A model generated the notes under the pieces. It had not been told where the DNA came from, searched no databases, and saw only the letters and a program-made list of their open reading frames with translations. From NCBI GenBank assembly GCA_030549775.1, contig CM060172.1, positions 4,919,361-4,983,360 of the forward strand: a DNA stretch of 64,000 bases, written 5' to 3'. Made by a program: the position numbers and the translations under genes. The stretch's first letter is position 1, and every line of letters begins with the position of its first letter. Of this stretch, positions 44,930 to 56,767 are shown in pieces. This DNA is from Tamarix chinensis. Taxonomy: Eukaryota; Streptophyta; Magnoliopsida; Caryophyllales; Tamaricaceae.

Positions 44930-47338
44930 CTCATTGTGCCTTATTTCTTGACTTCCCTTTTCTCAAGTAAAGGTGAAAACTATCATTGCTCTACCCCTTA
45001 CATTGGCACGTCCCTCCACATTAGCCAAATGCACTAGCCCTTTCTATCACATCCACAACTCCATTTGCACCACCCTATACTATAGCACTTCTAGTAGTAA
45101 GCCACCAACCATCTCCTTCCTTTCATAACCATCATCACCTCACAGCCACCAGCTCACCACTGAGCACCTCTCCCCTACCTTCCCCTATTCAAGCCTCATT
45201 TCCATATACCCATCCAACCAAGGCATACTGTACTTACCTTCCAGCTTACCTTTCCTTCTCTTCTTCCTATACTGCCCCGCCAAGCCTAGCACCACCATCC
45301 ACTATCGTCTCCTCTTTCTCTGTCGCCTTCTTTGGCATTGACCAACCTCTACCACTAGTTGTGCCTTCCTCTACCTTACCACAACCACCATTACCACCCT
45401 CATACATCAAAACTAGCCAACCCAACACAACCACCTCCTCTTGTGTGCTACTTATGCTACCCATGCAACATGAGATTTTTGTTTTATAAATATTCTTACC
45501 CATTTAGAATAGTAATGATATTTTAATAATTTTGGTAAATAAATATTTTAATATAAATTATTATTTTATTTTTTAAATATTAATAGGATTGATATGGTAT
45601 TATTTTTAGGTACAAAAAATTTCATTAGTGAGGCTTAATAATTTAGTAGGATACTAATAACTTGTGTCTTGTTGGAAATTAGGTACATTTTATACTCCAC
45701 TAAAATGACTAATATTACATGATAGCACATTAGTATTTTTATGTATGTAATATATTAAGCATGATTCGTTACTTTAAAATTATGCAATTAGTATTGGTTA
45801 CATAAAAATTAGAAAAAGGAATTATGTTATCTTATGGAAAATATTGCAGGTATAAAATTTTGATCCAAATGATGTTAATTATGATATAAACATGTAAATG
45901 ATAGGTTGAGCATACTTAGGCATATTTGTAGGATATTTATTATTGTTTGTATGCCCTAGGGAAAATTTGGTCATTTTGTGTGTAATATGATATTTATCCA
46001 AACAAGCATGTCAAATGTGTATTATATATCATTGAGCATGAAATTATGTAATTATGGATGGATTAGGTATGCATGCTAGGGTTTTATATGCATAATCATA
46101 ATTAAGGCCAAAATGGTCATTTGGCATATATGATAATTTAATTACATGATAAGTAATTCAATTATTGTGTTTTACCCATTTTATGACAATTTAATATATA
46201 AAATGAATTTAATATTTAAAATGGAAGATAATTTGGTAATTTTGGTCTCAAGGGCATTTTGGTCATTTTTTGTCTAACATGTCTAAATGTGAATAATTGA
46301 GCCTAGGATGACCTTCGTATATTTTTAATGCTGATCTTGGTATTGACTATGTTTATGGCTATCTTGAATAAATGGAAATTGAGCAAAATAAGTATGGAAA
46401 CTATATCTACGTGATTTTATTGTTATTTTGTAGTCACCCTAATAAAAAAAATTACTTAAAGTGGAAGACCTCAAGCTCGAGAATAGTGGTTGTTTATGGG
46501 TAGTTACCCTAAAGACATGATTTATCCCATAGTTGATTATGGATTTCTGTTAATGTGCCTTAGTGCCAAACTAAGCCATATATCTTACTCTATTTAGCTC
46601 TATAGATTTATACAGGGTATGCATACTTATGGATTAGGTATACTTGTTGGTAATCTTCTTGTACTAGGATACCTTTGTGTCCTTAGGTTGGTATGATCTT
46701 CTCTTGAGTAAATAAAAATGAAAATAACTATGAATGAATTATTAGATTGGTCAATAGCAACTCTTGGTGCCTACCTATAGTTTGGTAGTAGCCCATGGTG
46801 CATAATTGTAGTTCGCTAGTAGCCCTTGCTGCCTACTTGTGATTTAATAGTAACCTTTGTACCTATCGATGGTTCGGTAGCAGCCTTCACACCTACTTAT
46901 AATATTGTGGATTTTATTGATCTCTTGCCTATGAACCTATCTATGTTAAGGGATTTATTGGTATTGATAAAGAAATATGAGATATTATCTTAGTTTTGGG
47001 TTGATGTTAGTTCTACTATACTTTAAAAAGTATCCTTTGAATGTTCAATCAGTAAGTTTTAATTTGTTTTAGATAAATGAGTATGAGTAGTATGTAACCT
47101 TGGTAGTATTTGATTATATTAATGATTTTTGTATTTCAATAAACGCATGTATACTTCAATGTTTTATAGTATGTATTATTGCAATGCCTTATATATGTTC
47201 CATACTGGTTTTTCATATTGGTTGGGTATAATGGATTGCACAATATTGTTGTGCTAAAGGGTTCCTTTCGTGGGTGTAATACCGCATTTTTTTAAAAACC
47301 TAATTATAAACTAGTAATTAATGATTATTTTAGGATGT

Positions 47339-47345
47339 TATGTAT

Positions 47346-47354
<9 letters not shown>
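47339..47354. repeat. Left target-site duplication of the LINE
   Basis: TATGTATTAAATATAT, identical to 52366-52381. Confidence 0.9.

Positions 47355-47402
<48 letters not shown>
47350..47402. repeat. (AT)n run at the 3' end of the LINE
   Basis: About 26 AT units, overlapping the TSD edge. It occupies the position where a LINE poly(A) tail would be. Confidence 0.95.
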
Positions 47403-47404
<2 letters not shown>

Positions 47405-47494
47405 TAGTTAATAAAGAATATTATTAAAACCAATAAGAGGAGATTACATCAAGAGTTTCAAGAATAGCAAAATAGAGGAGAGCAACAAGACTCC

Positions 47495-50400
47495 TTATTT
47501 AGCATTTCTACCACCTCTACTACTTATACTATGATTGAGTCTAATGTGGAAGCGCTTCATAATATCCTTGACCATGTGAACAGGATGTGGAGTGAGACCG
47601 CTGAACATGGAAGAATTTCTGCTTCTCCAAATACCATAAATGACTTCTCCAAAAAGGGCCTTCGTACATTCAGCACCAATGTTGTTTTCTTTTGTGTGAT
47701 GTGCTGCAGAATGAATCAGTGTTTCCCAGTTTTCTGCCTTAATGTCCATATCCAGCATATGCTTGATCATATCCCAAACTTTCCTTGCATACACACAGTG
47801 TACAAACAGATGGTCCATCATTTTTGAATCTTCAGCACAAATGCTGCATTCAGGTGGAACCTGCAGGTTCCACTTTCTCAGCTTCTCTCTGGTTGGAAGG
47901 CCTCTATGACAAGCCAGCCAAGTAATGAAAGAGCAGCGAGGTCTACCAAAGTGGTTCCAAGCGAGGGAAGCCCAGTGCTTCTTATTCTCATTGTATCTGA
48001 TCAGATTATAAGCCTTACTTATGGAATAGGAAGTAGTGCCACATTTTCCATCAACAATATGCTGCATGAGAAGAGGACGAGTGGACATAATACTTCGATA
48101 TAGCCAAGAATGATAAGAGTGAACTCTGACAGTAGCTATATCTTTGTGTTTTATGTAAATGCCATGCACCCACTTAATCTAGAGACTTTCTTTGTTGTAC
48201 ATGATCTTCCACAGCCACTTTCCCAAAGCTGCTTGATTCTAGCTTTTTAAATCAATCAAACCAAGGCCACCTTCATCCTTTGGAAGACACACAGTTTTCC
48301 AGGCAATATGATGTTTATGTCCAGAGCTAGAACCTGACCAAAGGAAGTTTCTGCAAATGCTCTTGATTTGAGAAATAATACCATGGGGGAGAGGGAGAAT
48401 TTGTGCCCAGAAACTTGTAATCCCTTGGAGTACTGCAGAAATCAATTGAAGACGACCTGCATAGCTGAGATAATTACAAGTCCAATTTCTAATTTTGGCC
48501 AGCAATTTATCAATAACAGCTTGATAGTGGCGAGTCTTCAAACAAGAAGCAGCTAATGGGAGACCCAAATATATGAATGGAAAGGAGCCTTCTGCACATC
48601 CAAGATAATCAATAATATTACTCTTAACCCTATCACTAACTCCAGCACAGAAAAAAGAGCTTTTATTAGGGCTAACAGTGAGTCCAGAACACTTGGAGAA
48701 GTTTTCCAGGGTAGTCTTGAGTTTAACAATAGAGGAAAGATCTCCCTTGCAGAAAAGAAGAAGGTCATCTGCAAAACTCAAGTCAATGATCCCCATATTC
48801 TTACAGCCAGGGTGGCCATGAAAATCAGGAAGTTTCCAAAGTCTATGAAGATCCCTATGAATATATTCCATACACAGCACAAACAGGTATGGAGAAATGG
48901 GATCACCCTGTCTAAGGCCTCTCCTGCTTATAAAAGGTTTAGATAGGGAACCATTAACATTTATGGATATGCTGGCAGTTGAAATACATTGGATAATCAT
49001 ATCCACAAAAGTCTAGGGAAATCTCATAGCTTCCATTACCTGCTTAATGAAGCTCCATTCAATAGTATCATAGGCCTTTTGGAGATCAACTTGAAGAAAA
49101 CTTCTTGGGCTGACATTTTTCTTTGAATAATGCCTCATAATATCTACAGCCATAAGAATATTGTCAAAGATCACACGACCCTTAATAAAAGCTGCTTGAG
49201 ATGTATCAATGAGACCACCCATCACCAATTGAAGCCTATTAGCCAAGATTTTGGATATGATCTTATAAATGGTGTTACAGCAAGCTATGGGTCTGAAGTC
49301 TTTAATCTTTTCAGCCCTTGGGAATTTGGGAATGAGAGTAATAGCTGTGTTGTTTATTTGCTTTAGCAGCCTTCTTTTCCTCCAAAACTCCTTCACTACA
49401 GCCACAATATCATCTCTGATAATATCCCAGGATTTCTTGTAGAAATAAGCATTAAATCCATCCGGGCCAGGGGCCTTATGATCACCCATGGAGAGCACAG
49501 CTTCATGAACTTCCTGGCTAGTAGGCTCACAGGTTAAGCTATCACAATCTGTGGGGTGTATTAGAGGCCCTTCTTGAATGACATCCTCTTCTATCCCCTG
49601 AACTGATGGGTTATTTTTACCCAGGAGGTTTCTGTAATAGCATACAATCTCCTCTTCAATGTCACAGTCAGCCGTAAGCTCTTGATTTGCATCATTTAAC
49701 AGCTTGGTAATACGATTCCTGTTTCTCCTCATTTGAACATTTGCATAGAAATATTTAGTATTATGATCACCCAGTTGGACATGCTGGATATGGGCTTTTT
49801 GTTTGAAGAAGTGTTCCTCCTCAGTAGCTCTTCTCTGCCAGGTGATGTTAGCCTCCCTCTCCTCAACAATAAGGCTCTGATTAAGGGGATCCAGCATTGT
49901 AGCACCCTTGCATTTCTGCCAATGTAACCAAGCTTTGTGAGCTTTAACAGAGACATGGCCATTACTGCTATTATACTGTTTTAACCTGTGCTTGAGTAGT
50001 TTAAGTTTTGAAACAGCTTGAAAAGCATAGTTCCCCTGGACCTCTGTCTCCCAGCACTCTTGAACAATTGAGTTGAAATCCTCTCTATCAGCCCAGAAAT
50101 TAATGAATTTGAAAGGTTTATTATTGGAGGCTTACTGAGAGTTTAAATGAAGTATCAAAGGGTTATGATCTGAATATGGATTATGCACATTATCTACATA
50201 GCTCCTTGGAAAACCATCCAGCCAAGAAGTATTTCCAAGAATCCTGTCCAACTTGCAATAAATTCTCTGTTCAGACTTCTGTTGGTTGCACCAAGTGTAA
50301 ATACCCCCATTATAGTGGATATCATCTAGACCACAGTACTGAAGACACTTGGCAAACTCCTCAATATCCCTAAAGTCTGTTTTTCCACCAAGTTTTTCCT

Positions 50401-50842
50401 CGGCCTTGCAGACCACATTAAAATCACCCATTACAACCCAGGGATTAGTAATTGTGTTTTTCAGATCACACAGCCATTTCCACAGGGCAAATCTCTTTTG
50501 ACCTGTGTTATGTGCATAAACAACAGTCATATCAAAATGTTGATTGAGGGGCTTAATCAGCACATGACAATGGATACCTTGCTCAATGGACTGAGATTGG
50601 GTGATATAACAGGTGTTAGGATCCCACATAATCCACACCCTGCCATTCCCATGACAATGATAATTATGAAGCACCTCCCACTGAAGGCCTAAAGAAGAAA
50701 TGACTTTATCAGCATTAAACTGTTTAACTCTAGTTTCCACAATCACTAGAATACCAAGTTTCTGAAGGGACACAAGGTTTTTCACAGCCTTGTGTTTGAG
50801 GGTTTTATTCAACCCTCTAATGTTCCAAGTGGCTAAAATCAT
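47495..50842 (-). pseudogene. LINE ORF2: endonuclease, RT, zf-RVT (four premature stops)
   Basis: About 1,115 codons in one frame. Domains in order: APE-like endonuclease (residues 1-235: ILATWNIRGLN, VVMGDFNVV, LDRILGN, YSDHNPL); reverse transcriptase (about 430-800: DHKAPGPDGFNAYF, FRPIACCNTIYKI, QAAFIKGR, FLQVDLQKAYDTIEW, RRGLRQGDPISPYLF, and LSFADDLLLF with FADD at 48764-48775); and a C-terminal zf-RVT domain (CSICAEDSKMMDHLFVHC). Premature stops: TAA 50134-50132, TAG 49015-49013, TAG 48241-48239 and TAG 48181-48179; the last two sit where related LINEs have Trp. No frameshift. If intact it would nick target DNA and carry out target-primed reverse transcription. Confidence 0.95.
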
Positions 50843-52257
50843 AGAGGCCTTGAAGGGCCCTCTTGAGCTCCTCCCCTATCCACATTACTTGTTTCAAACT
50901 GAGTCATTAAATCTCTGTCAAATTGCATTGATCTGACTGGGTCTAAGGGGGATGATAGAATAATAGGATCCCATGTCTGTCTTTTCCCCTTATCAAGTTG
51001 AGACACAGGTTTGATATGTTCAGTTCGAGGAGTTTGAAAGTTCTTGTTCCCCTGAATAGGTTGATCCATAGTACTTTTCTGAGGTGAAACATTGGCTATT
51101 GCTGTTCCATCACTCTGTTGAATTGGGTCCTGAATTATGCCATTTTGGTTATCCTGAGGACCACTTACTGTACCAGAGTTGATGTCAGTAGAGGGTTATT
51201 CCTTTTTTACCCAAGTATGTTTGACATTTTTCTGAGAACTGCACTTAGTTGTGTCATGCCCCATTCAATTACAGACTATATAGAAAAGAGGTTTCCATTC
51301 ATAGTTAACATGCTGGAGTCTAGAAGTGCCATTAGGGAGAAGAATTTCCACTGAATCAGGGAGTGGTTTGCTGATATTCACCTCCACAAGAAGTCTAGGA
51401 TAAGAAATCCTCTCTCGAGATGCAGTAATAGCATCTATGTAGATAGGCTTACCCAAGATGCTGCCAATTCTACTAAGAGAGTTAGCAGCCCAAAAATGCA
51501 GGGGTAAACCAGGGAGTGTGATCCATAAGGGCATAACAAGCCAGTCATTTTTGTTCAACTGAAGTTCAGGGCTCCATTTCCTAATCAGCATTGGTCGAAC
51601 CCCAAAAGACCAATATTGTCTAGCAATAACCTTCTGCATCGTGTCCTGATCCTGGAATCGAAAAAGGAAATACCCTTGATCATGGCTTAATATTTCAGGT
51701 TTTGGTCCCAAGGAAGTCCAGTTTTGTGAAACAAAACGCTGCATTTGGGAATGGGAGGGTGGAATTCCAGCCACAAAGCCAATTAAGGTATTTTGCCAGC
51801 GATTACTTTCATCTTGTATATCCTCCGCTAAGAGCCGCGCTTTGGAATTCCCTTCAATAATCACAGGTGGAATAAATTGGAGAGACGTTCCTGATTCTGG
51901 AAGGCGATTCAAGAGGACAGTATCTCTCCAACTACGCTTATAGCCTTGTTGATTTCGATCAATGTCTGTCACAAGTTTACAATCAATAGAAAGAGGTGGA
52001 TCAGATTCAATAATTGGGTTCCTCTGGCTGACGGGGGTCGAAATAATGGATTCATTCCCATGAATAAGATCAACAGATGATGAGGATTTAAGTAAATCGT
52101 GAAGAGGTTCATCATCAATCGGGTCGATACAAATACCCTCATCCACCCTAGCAATCGTGTCGGATTTTGAAATCGAGTCAATTGTTGGGGACACTTCTTT
52201 CTTATCCAGCCCTTTATCTACCACGGACTACTTCTTCAATGGCTTCCGTTTCCCCAT
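50839..52257 (-). pseudogene. LINE ORF1 with DUF4283-like domain and broken CCHC knuckle
   Basis: The start at 52257 is chosen because it is the first ATG in frame (MGKRKPLKK) and gives 473 codons ending at a TGA overlapping the ORF2 start. The middle (NRWQNTLIGFVAGIPPS...ILSHDQGYFLFRFQD...YWSFGVRPMLIRKWSP...LPLWITLPGLPLHFW-like sequence) is the plant LINE ORF1 DUF4283 domain, thought to bind RNA. It is followed by a knuckle with C-N-x-M-G-H-D-T-T-K-C; the first Cys appears as Tyr, and a TGA (51267-51265) falls inside. Other stops: TAG 52230-52228 and TAA 51198-51196. All are in one frame, with no frameshift. Confidence 0.9.
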
Positions 52258-52365
52258 GATCTCCGGCTGAATCAATCGGCGATGAACCGACTCAGCAAGA
52301 AAGGGGGAGCGCGTGCGGCGCGTTCTTCTGCATGGTTCTTCCTTGCTTATTATTATTATTATCAC

Positions 52366-52381
52366 TATGTATTAAATATAT
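52366..52381. repeat. Right target-site duplication of the LINE
   Basis: TATGTATTAAATATAT, identical to 47339-47354. Confidence 0.9.
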
Positions 52382-52969
52382 TATTAGTATATGTATTATT
52401 ATTATGACATTATATATTAAATTTAATTAGGTTAAAAATTGTTAGATAGTGCATTATTAAATTTTAATCCTACATAAGATCTTAATTGATATTTGTTGTG
52501 TCAAGTAAATCCTATGTTAGTAACTAGATATTTCTACTCAATCCATCACCTAAATAAATTACCCTAACTTTTGCTAGATGTATGGGTCATATCCCCATCT
52601 TCTTCCCACACAATTTTTCTTTTCTGCATCATGCTCTATTTCATACCTCCCTCTCACCCATGTTTCCCTCTCCTTGTTTTGCTCTACATTTTCCCTCATG
52701 CCATCCTCTTCTTAAGCCCTTATCCTCTCTCTTTTGTGTTGTGACTTATCCCCCTAGAAAATTGTTGTCTCCCCTATTTCCCTTGAGCTCCTTCATGCAA
52801 ACAAAGCCTCCCCATTTCTCCTCACCTATTTCTTTCTACACAATGCACTCCACCATCGCTCCCTCACCCCTATCACTAGCCCCCTCCACTGGTCCCTCAC
52901 TCTCTACATCGACATTGTTATGCCATTTTATTCATTTCCATACTAAACATTATTATTATGAGTTGACTT

Positions 52970-54000
52970 TTGATAGGTTGACCTTAGCATTAACTTGGAT
53001 TGACATTTACCGATGACTTTAGGGTTGACCTTTATAATTGATAATATAAAGGGAAAATGGTTAACTATGGAGATGGAAATTGTTATGCAATATGTAACAT
53101 CTGTGATCACCTCATAAAGCATTAATACTTAAAGTGAAAGATCTTAAGTTGGGAATAGTTGCTCTCTAAAATTAGCTACCCTAGAGACGAGGTGTTAACC
53201 TTCTTTTGTTTTGGTTTACTAGTGTGTCATTGTGCCCTAGTAAGGCCCTATTCTACTCTATAGGTGACCTACAACCCTTATAGGTGGTATTGATACTTAA
53301 GGATTAGGTGACTGAGGTTGGAAGATATTGTGTTGCCTTTGTACACTGGTATGACCAGACATATTATTGTGTCTCTAGGTTTAAGAGTAAGGGTATTGTA
53401 TCACCTTTGGGTGCCAATATAATCAAGTGTACCTCATTATCCCTAGGTTGATTGCATCCCCCTTGAGTATGAACCCAAGAACACAGTGGTACACTTGGTT
53501 ATATTAGTTACTAAAGGCAACACAATACAACAGTATGCTTGGTCATACCTACACACAAAGGCAACACAATATCCTCCAACCTTGGTCACCTAATCCTTAA
53601 GTATTAATATCCCGTATAAAGACTATAGGTCACCTATAGAGTAAAGTAGGGCCTTAACTGGGGCATAACGACACACCAGCGAACTAAAATAAATGAGGGC
53701 TAACACCTTACCTCTAGGGTAGCTAATCTTAAAAAGCAACCATTCCAAACTTGAGGTCTTTCACTTTAAATATTAATATTTTATGAGCTGATCATATAAG
53801 TCATATATGAAACAACTATTTTCATTTTCCATACTTAATTGTTTCTCTTTTATTTCAAATTATTAAGGTAAGCCCTAAAGTTGTAGGTCTATGTCAAGCT
53901 AGGTCATATGTGTATGTCAAGACAAGTCAAAACTAAGGTCAACCTCTCAAAAATCTATGGCCATCCTAGCATCCAATTACTTGTAAAAGATACATTATAT
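52970..54000. repeat. Large imperfect palindrome (inverted LTR leaders)
   Basis: Left arm (about 52970-53455) and right arm (about 53475-53990) are inverted copies with only about 20 bp between them. Paired landmarks include acttaaagtgaaagatctta / aggtctttcactttaaat, tagctaccctagag / ctctagggtagcta, ctctataggtgacct / aggtcacctatagagt, and aggattaggtgac / gtcacctaatcct. Confidence 0.9.
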
Positions 54001-55972
54001 CAAAATTACCAAAATTCCTTTCAAAACCCTAGTTTCACACTTTTATTCATTTTCATACCAAAAATTATCATAATAAGATATTTGTCATGAGTAGGCAAAA
54101 AGGAAATATTCCACATTATTTTAGCACATAGGTATTCTTTGCATTTTGGTGATTAACTATATTTTTCACTTTTCATGAATTTAGAGGGTTGCACCCACAA
54201 AATCCTAATCATGCAACTCTCAAGTATTACATCTTCCATGAAGCATGTACATACATAATTAAAGCTTAATACATAATTTAAATAGGAATGTTATCATTAT
54301 AGTACATGTAGGAGAATAACTCTAACCCTAGGTGATGCAAATAGAATTTATCATAGGCTAATCCTCATTATGTACATATGCTTCCATGTGAATCATCATA
54401 ACCTTAAATACCATGCATTTGCGATCATGAGACATTTATCATAAAATTTAAACAATAACTTGGCAAGAATGAAAATCCTAACAAAATCCTAGATATGCGG
54501 ACATAAACATTTGACATATTACCATGTAAACAACCTTACTTTCAACAATCATATGTATCATCCCTTTAACATATTATCATTTTATCATGAATGTCATAAT
54601 ACTTGAAAAGTATAACACCCTATTAAGATTCTAGGCCTAAAAATCCTAGCATGGTCGCACATAATTTCCATCGTCTTATGAGTGATTGGATTTACGTAAT
54701 CTAAGCTTACAAAAAAAAAGAAGCCTTCTCTAAAGTTATAAAGAATTACCTAGGAATTTAACATTCAAACACATATGTATTAATATATAATATTGCAAAA
54801 AAATAATCCAAAATACTAACATAATTTAAGGATCACTAACTAGTCAAACAAGGCAAGATAATGCTAAAGAAAACTTAGCAGCAAGAGAGGAAGCCTTTTG
54901 GTTGAGAAGGGGGAATGAGCAACGATGGACTTGGGCGGTGCTAGGAGACCCGGAACGATGGGTGAGGTCACTACTAGGGAGGAGAGAATGGTGGCAAAGG
55001 TGTAGCAAGTGGAGGAGGAAAAGGTGGCACACAAGGGTCAAAGAAGAGGGGAGGGTTTTAGTGGAAAGTGGTATAACAACAATGGGGAGCTTTAACTAAA
55101 TTAGGCTAAGGTAATGTGGTAGGCTTTGGTGGGTTTAGCCAAAGGGAGGAGGGGTGGAATGGTGGTTTTGGCTAGTGGTGTGGTAGTAGTTTTGGTATGA
55201 AGGGCCAAAGATATGGGAGAAAAAGAAGTATACAAAAGGAAGAGGGTTTACTTTGGGGAGGTTGTGCATGGTTTTTAGGGTAGCTTCAGTATGGGCTGCT
55301 AGTACAAGGGGTAAGAGATCAGTGATGGTGGGCGGTGGTAAAGTAAAGAGGGCGGTGGAGGGGTGTATTACAACAAATAAAAATGGTGGTGGAAGGAGCG
55401 AATAACGATGGAGCAAAGGGAGGGTTAACTTGTGTAAGGGAGCTTGGGAGCTTGGGAGAAGGAGGAGGCATGCTGGTTTAAGGTAGAATGAAAAAAAAGA
55501 GAGGTGCAGGGGTTAAGAATAGGGTGGCATGCATGGAAAAAAGGAGCAAAACAAGGAGAGGAAAACACGAGAGGAAGGGGAGGTATGTCATAAGTGGTGT
55601 AGGGTGATGGTTTGCAAGAGTAAGATCAACTTGCGGGGAGGGAGAAGAATGAAAAAGGTAAGGGTGTCTAGTAGACCAGGGTAAATATCTAGGTGAAAAA
55701 TATCAGGTAGGAATATCCAGGTAAAATTTATAAGGTTATTGGGTTAGATTTACTCGACAAAACAAATGCTAGTTAAGACCCAACTTAGGTTTAAAAATTA
55801 AATACGCATTCTTTGTTAAATTTTAACCTAATTAAATTTTATATATAACAAGTCATATTAATATTACACGTATTTAGAAATATCTTTATTACCAAATATA
55901 CTAAAATAATCATTACAACTAATACACATAATCACTTATTATAGTTAGGGTTTCTGGAAATGGGGTATTACA
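53476..55972 (-). mobile_element. Long-LTR family copy 8, minus orientation
   Basis: Its 5' terminus is at the right (minus strand TGTAATACCCCATTTCC). A purine-rich zone on the plus strand (54880-55650, CT-rich U3 on the minus strand) and a leader facing copy 7 follow. The U5 is missing at the centre of the palindrome. Small ORFs in the G-rich zone are not genes. Confidence 0.6.
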
Positions 55973-56767
55973 CACCCCATTTTCAGAGTGGGCCTTTAGG
56001 TCTAAGAGATAAGACAAATAGATGTTGTACCTTTGGGTACTTATTTTTGATGTAATCAGATTTCTTTGGACTATTATGCCCCTTGGTGTGTTTGGTTTCC
56101 ATTATTGAATGAAAGTATATTACCTAAAACTTTTCTTTATGTACCATCTTGTATTTTTGCTGTTTTACTATAGTATGGTTTGTTGCAAAATGAAAATTTT
56201 AAGGAATAAAAATAGGGGTGTTACAATAGGTTTCTGCCTATTCAATGAACAATGGTTTTTGTAGATCAACTTATGCGTTTAGTCGCAATCTAGTAGTTCA
56301 AGTTAAAATCTTAGGACTATTTGAATTCCTGTTTGATATATTTAATTTCCATTTATTTTGGACTCTTATGTCCTTTTGTATTTTCTTTCTTTAAATTTTG
56401 CAACCAATAATGTGGTTTACTTTCAAAATGACATATATTTGGCTGTTCTCTCTAATCTGAATCTTGTGATCGAGTTATTAATTTAAGTAGAGTAAATTTA
56501 GCCTTAGTACTTGGTATGAGAATGGTGGAGGAAACCGGACTCGTACCAAGTGTGACAGTAACACCCTTCGTTTTTATTGTTTTAACTTTTGTGCTTAATT
56601 CTTTAAATGAAAATTTTAAATTCTCTAAATAGAAGTGTTACATGTATCGTTTATCTTATGCTAGGTATAATAGTAACACCCTAATTTTCCTTCATTGTTT
56701 ATATTATGCTTTCGTAAGACTTTAATTAAAAATAATTTTTTTAGTAATGAAAAATAGAGGTGCTACA
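55973..56767 (+). mobile_element. Three stacked LTR 3' ends, plus orientation
   Basis: LTR U5 termini occur at 56225 (aggggtgttaca), 56642 (gaagtgttaca) and 56767 (gaggtgctaca). Two are preceded by the family U5 words gaccaagtgtgacagtaaca / ataatagtaacacc and aaatgaaaatttt. The stack starts with caccccattttcagag directly against the end of copy 8. Confidence 0.65.

Larger units (their letters stand above)
42793..47274 (+). mobile_element. Long-LTR family copy 6, plus orientation
   Basis: It starts TGTAACACCTC, has a long CT-rich U3 (43000-43400 and 44409-45440, interrupted by a solo LTR), and then a region (46440-46900) sharing acttaaagtggaagacctcaag-type words with 53130-53790. It ends in gggtgtaata, overlapping the start of the next copy (47275). 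Without the solo LTR it is about 3.5 kb, the size of the intact solo LTR at 14254-17790. Confidence 0.6.
47355..52365 (-). mobile_element. Nearly full-length L1-type LINE
   Basis: It is flanked by identical 16-bp target-site duplications. On the minus strand it has a short 5' UTR (52365-52258), ORF1 (52257-50839), ORF2 (50842-47495), a short 3' UTR and a tail that is an AT dinucleotide run (47350-47402) rather than poly(A). The two ORFs each remain in a single frame but carry seven premature stops in total. It inserted into a long-LTR copy. Confidence 0.92.
47275..53475 (+). mobile_element. Long-LTR family copy 7, plus orientation, hosting a LINE
   Basis: It starts TGTAATACCGCATT, is interrupted by the LINE at 47355-52365, and continues with CT-rich U3 (52570-52930) and a leader region to about 53475, where it meets an inverted copy. 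The 3' (U5) end is missing. Without the LINE it is about 1.2 kb. Confidence 0.6.

Noticed and set aside
44557..44934. Lysine/glutamate homopolymer ORF, minus strand
   Set aside because: It is the translation of the GAA/CTT microsatellite; no non-repeat coding sequence.
54844..55416. ORFs in the G-rich zone
   Set aside because: Purine-rich U3 of a minus-oriented LTR; no domain, low complexity.
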